A stretch of DNA of 64,000 nt from Closterium sp. Naga37s-1 (taxonomy: Eukaryota; Streptophyta; Zygnematophyceae; Desmidiales; Closteriaceae), in the NCBI GenBank assembly GCA_947471745.1, contig CANJKZ010001146.1:1657501-1721500 (forward strand). Direction: 5' to 3'. The position numbers were made by a program, and so were the translations under genes. Below, piece by piece: positions 22,713-30,911 of the stretch. The number at the start of each line of letters is the position of its first letter. Position 1 is the first letter of the stretch. The notes beneath the pieces are model-generated. The model saw only the letters and a program-made list of their open reading frames with translations. It was not told the origin of the DNA and made no database searches.

Positions 22713-22840
22713 TGTCAAACTTATATTCTATAGTCTGTTTAGGCTGTAGTGGGGTAGTTCTTACAGGGTACAACACTTTTAGGTTTCCCATATGTACCCA
22801 CCTGCTTTCTAGTTCAATCATTCCTCTCATTATTCTCACA
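22713..22840 (+). repeat. 3' LTR of element A
   Basis: Identical to the 5' LTR. It is preceded by the polypurine tract TATGGGGGTG and followed by GTGAG, the second copy of the target duplication. Confidence 0.93.
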
Positions 22841-22879
22841 GTGAGTGGGCTGCCCAACCACTCAGCAGTGAGAAATGGG

Positions 22880-23560
22880 CTGATGAGAGGAAATAGGGGC
22901 GGATGTGAGGAGAGAAGTGCGGATGGGAGGAGATAAGGGCGCATGGGAGGAGAGAAGTGCGGATGGAAGGGGATAAGGGCGGATGGGAGGAGATAAGGGG
23001 GGGATGAGAGGAAATAGGGGCGGATGTGAGGAGAGAAGTGCGGATGGGAGGAGATAAGGGCGCATGGGAGGAGAGAAGTGCGGATGGGAGGGGATAAGGG
23101 CGGATGGGAGGAGATAAGGGGGGGATGAGAGGAAATAGGGGCGGATGTGAGGAGAGAAGTGCGGATGCGAGGAGAGGCGCATGGGAGGAGAGAAGTGCGG
23201 ATGGAAGGGGATAAGGGCGGATGGGAGGAGATAAGGGGGGGATGAGAGGAAATAGGGGCGGATGTGAGGAGAGAAGTGCGGATGGGAGGAGATATGGGTG
23301 CTTGGGAGGAGAGAAGTGCGGATGGAAGGGGATAAGGGCGGATGGGAGGAGATAAGGGGGGGATGAGAGGAAATAGGGGCGGATGTGAGGAGAGAAGTGC
23401 GGATGGGAGGGGATAAGGGCGCATGGGAGGAGAGAAGTGCGGATGGAAGGGGATAAGGGCGGATGGGAGGAGATAAGTGTGGATGAGAGGCGATGAGTGC
23501 GGATGAGAGGCGATGAGTGCGGATGAGAGGGCGATGAGAGAGGATAAGGGGGCGATGAGT
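22880..23560. repeat. Minisatellite of ~120-bp higher-order units built from ~20-bp subunits
   Basis: Units begin with GATGAGAGGAAATAGG at about 22882, 23003, 23124, 23241 and 23362, a spacing near 120 bases. Each unit contains variants of a ~20-base subunit such as GCGGATGGGAGGAGATAAGG. The array decays after 23470 into shorter GATGAGTGCGGATGAGAGG repeats. The 330-codon minus-strand open frame across it is a by-product of the repeat. Confidence 0.9.
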
Positions 23561-24606
23561 GCGGATGGGAGCGAGATGCGCAGATGTGAGGCCCTAAGTG
23601 CGGGAAGTAGGTTGCGTAGCGTATGTGATGTGACTGGGGCGTTCGTATTATGACATACGCGCCTCGTGGCGTATACCTCTAATGTAAATGACATATTCTA
23701 GCGGGAATGACGGAGACATAGTGGCTTAATATGTTGGAAAACCCAGGTTAAGACGCATCCATTGAGTACGAGAATCTTGGCTCCCTCTAATGCGATTAGA
23801 GGGAGAACGACGCGTGTGGCTAGCCCTTGTTCTTGCCAGGATATCGATCTCACCTTTGGCGGTATGGCGCTGGGAGGGGATGGCAAATCGCGTTGGGAGG
23901 GGATGGCTAATAAGTAGGGACCAGAGGAGATAAGCGCGGTGAAGGGATGGATGTGAGATAGATGTCGAGAGGCGAATGTTGGGAGGGTGGTTGGTTTAGG
24001 CTACAGGTTTTTTTTTGCATTCCTTTTCAGGGTAATGTGAAGTCTGGTAGGTGGGGAATGTACGCGGGATCAGGACTGGATTCCTCATTCTCGAGCGGCA
24101 GCAAAGGGAATCCGATTTGGATCCCCCCCCTCTAGGGCGGAGAAGTTCCGCAAAGGGGGAGGTTGTGGAGGGGATGCGGCGCGGGCGACACTCTAGCTTG
24201 GGGTTCGCGGCGCCTTGAAGGCCGAGGTTTGGTGGGTTTTTCACATTTTTCTTGTTCTGACCGGGGTTTTTTGCCTGGTTCGACAATCTCGAACCTGGTG
24301 GCCCGGCATTTTGATCCCCCCTCAAAGCCTCTCCCCTGGCTGCCGAACACCGCCCTGGTGGGTTCGAACCCACGAGGGCTCGGATGAACCAAACGGGAAA
24401 GTGGAAGGAGGATAGTGAGTGAACTGCTCAGCTCAGCAAGAATCCGCCTTGGACATCTGCTGGCTTGCGCAACAGTCGTGGCGGAAGTCTGTCACGTCCG
24501 CGCACACACGCATCCGCACGTGTCAAACTCGCTACGTATCAGGGGTTTAGGGTTTAGGGTGAGTTTGACCATTTGCATTGCAATTCTCCTCCATAAGCTG
24601 GCAGAA
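23561..24606. other. Intergenic stretch without a supportable gene
   Basis: No coherent open frame is present. It holds two direct TTTAGGG-type telomere motifs at about 24543-24560 and a minus-strand copy (24332-24373) of the B-box-like repeat seen near 1893. The rest looks like unique non-coding DNA. Confidence 0.5.
24332..24373 (-). repeat. Second copy of the B-box-like dispersed repeat
   Basis: On the minus strand GTGGGTTCGAACCCACCAG is followed by TGTTCGGCAGCCAGGGGA. This matches the order of blocks at 1898-1953 and includes the Pol III B-box-like GGTTCGAACCC. Confidence 0.35.
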
Positions 24607-24749
24607 GCAAGGTGCACAGAGCATTGCTGCAGAGACGGACTGAGGCAGCAGGCAAGTGGTGCCACTGTTACCTGTCAAGCCGTTGTGTTTGGTCGCTCGC
24701 AGACGCAGTCTCGCACTCGCATCGCATGTGATTCGTTGAGTCACTCGTC
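24607..24749 (+). repeat. Direct repeat A1 left of the tyrosine recombinase gene
   Basis: This 143-base segment recurs at 26494-26637 with about two differences (one extra T and one G/A change). The pair brackets the recombinase gene in direct orientation, as expected of terminal or split direct repeats of a tyrosine-recombinase element. Confidence 0.85.
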
Positions 24750-24897
24750 ATTTCCTCCATCCTCTATCTTGCTAGTGGTAGTCAATGCTTGCATGTGGGC
24801 TCCCATGAACATGCATTTTCGGGTGCTGGGCTTCCAGTCAGTCGAATCCTAGCACTGAAAGTCAATTACAAATCTTGATGTACCATTCTTGTATTCT

Positions 24898-25947
24898 ATG
24901 ATTACATATATGCTTCCAAGGTTGCACCACCAGCTACTTCTTATGACAGCCAAGATACGTTCGGAATCAAGAATCAACACATACGAACCATACTGGGAGA
25001 AGTTTCGCAGCTTTTGCATTAAGGCCAGAATGGATTTCTTGCCTGCTGCAGATCTCACACTAGCACTCTACTTAGTGCACGCAATCAACCACAAGGCCAC
25101 AGTCTCCAGCGTACAGCTCACATGCGTTGTAGTCAGCTTTGCCCATCGCATGACAGGGTCAGCCAACCCAGCGAACGGCCCGTTCACAACGCAAGTCCGG
25201 GAGTACGCCAAACGACACTGCCCTCGGCCAACACGAGTGAAAGAGCCCGTCTCCCTTCATCAAGTCCAGGCAATGGCGGGACCTTTTCTCCAGTCAAGCG
25301 AACCAGGCACCTACCAGAAGGGCCTCATCGTGCTGCTCATGTACTCGGCCTTCCTTCGCTTCTCGGATCTGGTGTCAATCCAGTGGGAGGACATCCAATT
25401 TGAGGCTACGGCAATGTGGCTTCTAATTCCACACTCAAAAACTGATCAGGAGAGCAAGGGCGTATGGGTCCCCGTTGCCGCAACTGACGGACCATTCTGC
25501 CCCGTGCGGTGCACCAGGCACTTCATCAAGCTGGCGCAGTATGGGCCAAACACCAAAGGCCCGTTGATTCGTATTTTTCGACGCAACTCCCCGCCATCGT
25601 CGCAGGTTACCGCCCCATCATACCCCACTATCCGCACGTGGTGCTTGCATGCGTTCCAAGCAGCTGGCATCGACCCTACACACCTCGGCACCCATTCATT
25701 CCGCAAAGGGGCAACAACAGTTGCAGCGAGCACGGGCATCCCGGACCGCCTTTTCAAAAGACTGGGGCGATGGCGGAGCGAAACCGCGAAAGACCTTTAT
25801 GTCACCATCTCACACGATCACCTCCTTGTTGCGTCGCGACGCCTCCACGACCAGGCGCATGTTCCATCCCTCTCGCAGCACGAGCGTGCACTTACTTGGC
25901 ACCGCCAACAAGCACTCACCATGTCTCAGAAAACCCAGTTGAAATGA
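24898..25947 (+). CDS. Tyrosine recombinase of a Crypton- or DIRS/Ngaro-type element
   Basis: 349 residues from the ATG at 24898 (a second ATG at 24910 is possible). The C-terminal half has the catalytic set of the tyrosine recombinase fold: Arg in FLRFSDL (residue about 153), Lys in SKTDQ (about 180), HSFRK with His and Arg (about 266-269), Trp in GRWRSE (about 291) and the nucleophile Tyr in DLYVT (about 300). The N-terminal half has a SAM-like DNA-binding character. Such enzymes cut and rejoin DNA through a phosphotyrosine link and move Crypton DNA transposons or DIRS/Ngaro retroelements. No reverse transcriptase is present, which favours Crypton or a deletion derivative. The ORF is intact; its TGA stop (25945-25947) is the target duplicated by the adjacent MITE. 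Confidence 0.85.
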   Translation: MITYMLPRLHHQLLLMTAKIRSESRINTYEPYWEKFRSFCIKARMDFLPAADLTLALYLVHAINHKATVSSVQLTCVVVSFAHRMTGSANPANGPFTTQVREYAKRHCPRPTRVKEPVSLHQVQAMAGPFLQSSEPGTYQKGLIVLLMYSAFLRFSDLVSIQWEDIQFEATAMWLLIPHSKTDQESKGVWVPVAATDGPFCPVRCTRHFIKLAQYGPNTKGPLIRIFRRNSPPSSQVTAPSYPTIRTWCLHAFQAAGIDPTHLGTHSFRKGATTVAASTGIPDRLFKRLGRWRSETAKDLYVTISHDHLLVASRRLHDQAHVPSLSQHERALTWHRQQALTMSQKTQLK

Positions 25948-26132
25948 GGGTACATTCCGCTGTGGACACTGTCCCAATCGATGTGTCCCAATCGAGTATA
26001 CCGCTCCGAACCGAATTAAACCAGAGACGCGAAAATTTCGAAACGAGGGTGCAATTTGGTGTAATACGATGCAGTGCGGTAGAAACGATTGGGACACTTA
26101 CGATTGGGACATGTCCAGCGCGGAATGTACCC
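25948..26132. mobile_element. 185-bp MITE with long terminal inverted repeats and TGA target duplication
   Basis: The ends are GGGTACATTCCGC and its exact reverse complement. Weaker inverted similarity extends about 50-58 bases and includes a repeated TGTCCCAATCG. TGA precedes (25945-25947) and follows (26133-26135) the element. The unoccupied site exists at 26442-26493, where the same flanking sequence reads through without insert. The autonomous partner is not in the window. Confidence 0.9.
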
Positions 26133-26135
26133 TGA

Positions 26136-26174
26136 GACGTTGCATTTGCAAGACAAATAGCAAACTTTCACAAT
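26136..26174 (+). repeat. Direct repeat X1 (right half), interrupted by the MITE
   Basis: With 25935-25947 this makes up a 52-base sequence present uninterrupted at 26442-26493, differing at one position. It follows the recombinase stop codon and may be the element's 3' end. Confidence 0.8.
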
Positions 26175-26279
26175 ATGTAAATTTTTGAAAGTGTGTAACA
26201 CTTTCTAAAATTGTGTATTGTGGATAGCGAAGATATTTGTAACGAAGCAAAATGCTTCGGCGAACCGCTACTTCCCCTC

Positions 26280-26300
26280 TTTTTCGGTATAAAAGAGGGG
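26280..26300 (+). promoter_or_regulatory. Candidate core promoter with TATA box
   Basis: GGTATAAAAGAGGGGG at about 26285-26300 is a textbook TATA element in an AT-rich setting between repeats X1 and X2. No gene starts directly downstream. If 26136-26493 is the terminal region of a recombinase-type retroelement, this could be its promoter; that is inference. Confidence 0.35.
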
Positions 26301-26441
26301 GCGAAGGCCATTTGGACTTCACCCACGTTTTTCATTTCAAACTTTTCAGTTTTCAAGTTCCCCACCCTCCCACCCTAGTTTAGTAGGGAATTTATTGTTG
26401 TTATCCTGTAAATTGCTTGGACGATAAAAATCTTGTACTTG

Positions 26442-26493
26442 CCAGTTGAAATGAGACGTTGCATTTGCAAGACAAATAGCAAGCTTTCACAAT
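26442..26493 (+). repeat. Direct repeat X2, joined directly to repeat A2
   Basis: This is an uninterrupted copy of the sequence around the recombinase stop codon. It serves as the empty site for the MITE. It runs without a gap into repeat A2 at 26494, so a sequence from the element's 3' side is fused to a sequence from its 5' side. Confidence 0.85.
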
Positions 26494-26637
26494 GCAAGGT
26501 GCACAGAGCATTGCTGCAGAGACGGACTGAGGCAGCAGGCAAGTGGTGCCACTGTTTACCTGTCAAGCCGTTGTGTTTGGTCGCTCGCAGACACAGTCTC
26601 GCACTCGCATCGCATGTGATTCGTTGAGTCACTCGTC
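26494..26637 (+). repeat. Direct repeat A2 right of the tyrosine recombinase gene
   Basis: Near-identical partner of 24607-24749, in the same orientation. It ends at GTCACTCGTC, after which the two flanks diverge. Confidence 0.85.
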
Positions 26638-26930
26638 CGCGAATGGGAGGTCAAGAAGCAGGCACTTTACCGCATCATCCCTCCGTGATTCTTGCAAAAA
26701 AGTGCGTTGCCTTGTCCATATGTCGACCTACTACGTATGACGAAATTGGGCACATGAAAAGCCTATGAAGCTCCACTTCGAAATCACACACCAAACGCAA
26801 GCCTACGAAGCTTATGAAGCTGACATCGTAATCATATTCCCGCCCCCTCATCCCCTTGGCTTAGAACCGCCAAACGCCTTTTACACATACATTTCAAGTA
26901 ATCAGTTTCGCGTTCCTGAGTTCCCATAGA

Positions 26931-27340
26931 ATGATGTCTCGCTTGCCGCCGGCGCCTGCTCTCTCTGGAGCCAGTCGCGGTCATTCCATCCGCGCGGGAA
27001 CCTACGAGGATGTTTCTCAACACATGCCCGGAAACTATGCTGCTGTTCCTCCTATAGCTTCCGCGAACCGCCGCCCTTTCGGAACTGATAGTGCTGACGC
27101 CAGCCGCGCACCTGGGGAGAGGTGCGGACCAATGGCGGGAGGCGGAGGCTTCAATTCCTCCGCGGACTCCGCGCCGCTGAAGCCGCTTGCGAGTGTGAAG
27201 CTGCGGCAGGGGACTAACGAGGACGCGTCGCAGTTAATGCCGGAAAATTACCGCGTCGGCAGCGCTATGAGTGGGGAATTTAACGCGCACGTGGCGGCTG
27301 AAAATGCGGAGAGGAGTTTGAGGGTAATGCTTCTTTCTAC
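26931..27340 (+). CDS. Possible first exon of the U-box kinase gene, or a separate hypothetical ORF
   Basis: An open frame from ATG 26931 encodes a Ser/Ala/Gly-rich peptide with a repeated motif, YEDVSQHMPGNY and NEDASQLMPENY. A GT following AERSLR near 27331 could be a splice donor. The composition and GC match the coding DNA of the kinase that starts 500 bases downstream, so this could be its 5' exon. I recognise no domain, and the intervening tandem repeat makes the joint uncertain. Confidence 0.3.
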
Positions 27341-27541
27341 TGTCGTTTACCATTACTGGAACCTAGTCCAGGTGTCGGCTTTAAAATTAGTGCCCCTGTT
27401 CGTCCCGATGTAGGAAACGAAACATTATTTCGTTCGTTTTCCCTGCCTTTTAGCCCAGAGTAGTAACTCGAGTCTGCGGCTCCTTCTCATCACTCTCCTC
27501 TCCCCGCGCTCAGTAACCAGTCAGCACCGCTCCCCAACATG

Positions 27542-27800
27542 ACGCCATACCAAATTCGATTGTATAGGCATTTCAGAATTTTTGAGGCGTCTATTTTCGA
27601 GTCACCCAAAAAATAGACTTCGAGCTTTGTATCCCGTCAGCACCGCTATTCAAAATGACGACATACCATTTTCTAGGCGCCTCAGTATTCTCGAGGCGTC
27701 TATTTTTCAGACGCCTAAAAATGTACCTCGTGCTCTGTATCCCGTCAGCAAGCTATCCGAAACGACGACATACCATTTTTTTTGCGCCTCAGTATTCTCG
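27542..27800 (+). repeat. ~110-bp tandem repeat, about 2.5 copies, upstream of the kinase
   Basis: Units containing CGACATACCATTTT, CTCAGTATTCTCGAGGCG and TGTATCCCGTCAGCA begin near 27542, 27658 and 27766 with increasing divergence in the first. The array lies between the putative upstream exon and the first clear kinase codons, so it is either intron or promoter DNA. Confidence 0.8.
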
Positions 27801-27825
27801 AGGCGCTTCAAAAGTAGAACCACTA

Positions 27826-30196
27826 ATGAAATTCTTTCTCCCTCCCCTCGCTTCCTCTGGCTCATGGCGTCCCCCGCCCGCCAAGCAGGCACAACCCAAG
27901 TTCGGCGGCAGCGCGGTTCGCCTCGACCAGCCGCCAATAAGCCCCACCGCCGACCGCGCACTTACGCGCTATGCCAGCGCGGGAGCTGCCTCACTCGGCG
28001 CAATGGGCGCTGCGGCCGCCACAGCCACGGTTTCGCTCTACCCGAATTTCGGGACCGACTCACGAGGCGCCGCGGGAACAGGAGCGACGCGCGGCGGAGT
28101 CTGTCAGCGCGCTGAGCCAGAGCCACCGCAGTTACAAGCTCGAGGCGCGTATGAAACTTCGCAAAAGATCTTTGCGACACGAGGTTCGAGAATCCCGTCC
28201 GCGGGAACTGGGAGCGAGATCGCAAGCGAGCTCGAATCTGGTTTCAGTTTTATGACTTTGACGTCTGACGCGGGCGACTCGGCGCAAACCCCTTGGATGA
28301 GTCCCGCTGTGAATTCTGGGGGAGCTCCGGGAAACGACTTTTTGCGGAGGGAATGCGCGGATGCGGGGGAATGGGAAAGCAGGAACAGCTGGGAAACGAT
28401 AAACAGCAACCGCACGGGATGCGCGGACACGTGGGTTTGGGGGAGGGGAAAAGAGGGTGGCGTGGGGGATGGGGAGGTTAGGTGGGGGGAAGGGGGGAAG
28501 GGTGTGGGGGAGGGGAGGGGGCAGTGTCGGATGTTCAGCTTGGAGCAGATTGTACGCGCGACAAACAATTTCAGTAACGCGAAACTGCTGGGGCGAGGCG
28601 CTTTCGGACAGGTAATGCGGGAAGAAATTCGGTATTTGTTCTATTTTTGTCTACACGTGATTCATAACATGTGATTGGTTGAAGCTGCGGGAGTGATGGG
28701 GTGTGAAAAAATGGGTTGATTCCTTGGTGGTTGTTTGTTGCCATTGTTAGAAAGTAAAAGGAATTCCAACCACTTGTTTCCATTCTCTTTCTAACGCACC
28801 CTACTACATACATTCATCCTTCTTTTCTTCCCAAACCCCCATTTCCTCTCCCTGCCAGGTGTACAAGGGCCGCCTGCTGGGCTGCAACATGGCCATCAAG
28901 CGCCTGGAGGGCGGTGGGTGGCAGGGTCCCAGCGAGTACAGCATGGAAGTGGATGTGCTGAGTCGCATGCGCCACCCTCACATCGTTCTCCTCATGGGCC
29001 ACTGCCCCGACCCCAATGCCATGTGCATTCTCTACGAGTACCTGCCGGGCGGCAGCCTGCAGGAATATTTGGCTGCTAGTGCGAGGAGTGGGAGTGGTGC
29101 TGGGGGAGTGGGGGTGGGCGATGGCAGTAGACGTTCTGCAGTGTTTCCTGGATCGGGCTCTGATATGACATCCTGCTCGGTTGCTAGTTCGGTGGCAGGT
29201 TCGGTAGCTGGTGGTACAGTCAGTCAGGTTCTGCGCCAGCCCTTGGCTTGGTACGACAGGGTGCGAATACTCTCTGAAGTTTCAGGCGCACTGCTGTACC
29301 TCCACCAGCATTCGCCACCCATCGCGCACCGAGACTTGAAACCCGACAACGTGTTACTCGATGGTAACCGCATGAGCAAGGTGGGAGACGTAGGCCTGGC
29401 AAGGCTAATCGCAGAGGACGATTACAACGTAACCGCACGCGTGCAAGGCACAGTGGGGTATATAGACCCTGAAGAGGTGGCGACATGTGAAATCTCGGTG
29501 TTATCTGATGTGTACGCGTTTGGGCTGATTGTGCTCCAGCTGCTCATGGGCGAGCCTCAAGTAAAGCTGATTCATCGCCTTCTGACGGATACAGCAGCAA
29601 TGGTAGATGCAGAGAAGCGTAGAGCGGGGAGAGTGGGAGGGGTGTGCTCAGAGCCATGGTCTGCTGCTGTGGACGCAGTCTTGACACGGCTGGATAAGTC
29701 CGGTGGGGAGTGGCGTGCTGACATGGCGCGCCAGCTGGCGGTGATTGGAGTGCGGTGTGCTGACAGGGCAAGGGCTAGAAGGCCTGATTTGGAAAAGGAT
29801 GTGCAGCCGGTGTTGATGAGGCTAGAGGAGGAATTGAGAAGGGAGGAGGACAAGGGCAGGACGGATGTGGACAACCAGCTGCTGTGCCCCATCTCTCAGG
29901 TATGTTCAACCCGAATATATCCCAAAATATCTTAGCAAGAACAGCATTTTTTGCTGCTGGCATATTCTACTCCTACTCAGATACTCATGTGGTTCTTAAT
30001 CCCCTTGCATATCTCCCCAATTTTGCAGAAGCGCATGACAGACCCTGTGGTGGCAGCTGATGGGTTCACATATGAGCGCTATGTGATTGAGCAATGGCTA
30101 GAGCGCAACGACAGATCGCCGATAACAGGAGCGCCCTTCTCTCATAGGTTCCTCACCCCCAACAACACACTACGCATGTTGCTTCCATTGCAGTGA
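27826..30196 (+). CDS. Plant U-box receptor-like cytoplasmic protein kinase (PUB-kinase)
   Basis: Exons: 27826-28611, 28859-29899, 30029-30196; all phase 0, about 664 residues if the ATG at 27826 is used. The first 225 residues are low-complexity. The kinase domain has GRGAFGQ (split by intron 1), MAIK with the ATP-binding Lys, HRDLKPDN as catalytic loop, and DVG in place of DFG, as is usual in plant U-box kinases. It ends with a U-box (CPISQKRMTDPVV, FTYER, ITGAP) across intron 2. The kinase probably phosphorylates substrates or the ligase itself, and the U-box recruits an E2 for ubiquitin transfer. Land-plant relatives usually carry an N-terminal universal-stress-protein domain; none is visible here. 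The N-terminus may extend into 26931-27340. Confidence 0.85.
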
Positions 30197-30911
30197 GGAG
30201 ACAGTTAGCATATAATGTAAATGGTTAGTGTGCTATTTCAGTAGTGTGCGTTCGTATTTATATGCACCTTGAATGGTTAGTGTGCTAATTATTTATATGC
30301 GTATGTATGTCTAGTGTGGTTTGTTTGGGATATTCGTAAGCTGCATGTTTTGTGCAACTGCATTTTATCCCCACTTTGATTGCAAATGTACAAGTCTCGA
30401 TGTTGCAAACTGGCTGTGTTCTTCAAACTGCCAGCTCAGTGGCACGTCACCATATTCGCTGGCATCGTTCACGCTGTGCAATTCCTCTGATTGGATATCA
30501 TCGCCACATCCATAGGGTAACATAGTATTGGCGTCGCTCTGACGAGCTTCGTCTGGAGATCCATCGAATGAGATAATGTCGTGCAAACCCTGCGAGATCT
30601 CAGTGCGTTTCGCTCGTGTCTATCTTAACAAAACGCATCCAGTCAGCAGATATCAAGGGCTTCTTCAACCAGTCATCCTTGCGTCCTATCTCCTTATTTT
30701 GTTCGCTATTCACTGAGATCTCGCTGTGTTAGACTCTCATTCCTAGACTCCAGACCCTGGTCTTAGTTTTACAGAGCCACTACATTCCAAGGTCAGTCAG
30801 TACCAATCGCCTGACTTCATCGTCCCCTCTTCAGAGAACTTTTTTTTCCCGCTCCGATTTTGAATCTTGAGTCTTGGCGCGAGGGGGATACTGTGGGCCA
30901 CAGCGGTAGAG
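30197..30911. other. Spacer between the U-box kinase and EF-P genes
   Basis: Lower GC than the flanking exons, with no coherent frame. It should hold the 3' UTR of the kinase and the promoter of EF-P. A minus-strand frame at 30365-30586 shows nothing recognisable. Confidence 0.5.

Larger units (their letters stand above)
10487..22840 (+). mobile_element. Copia element A: composite 12.35-kb insertion enclosing element B
   Basis: Outer 128-bp LTRs at 10487-10614 and 22713-22840 are identical by eye. They are flanked by a perfect target duplication GTGAG (10482-10486 and 22841-22845). The primer-binding site begins at 10615, but after only 17 bases complete element B begins (10632). After B ends at 18173 come an antisense scrap of another copia family (18174 to about 18826) and then A's own pol from mid-integrase to RNase H. 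Gag, protease and the first part of integrase are absent. The LTR family is shared with element C. Confidence 0.9.

Noticed and set aside
22880..23560. CRISPR-like array
   Set aside because: Repeats are contiguous with no unique spacers, and the host is a eukaryote. It is a minisatellite.
22702..23694. 330-codon minus-strand ORF rich in Pro, Ser and Leu
   Set aside because: It is a by-product of the ~120-bp minisatellite. Its repeats follow the DNA units, and its C-terminus reads through the LTR of element A.
24543..24560. Telomere or chromosome end
   Set aside because: Only two TTTAGGG-type units are present, with ordinary sequence on both sides.
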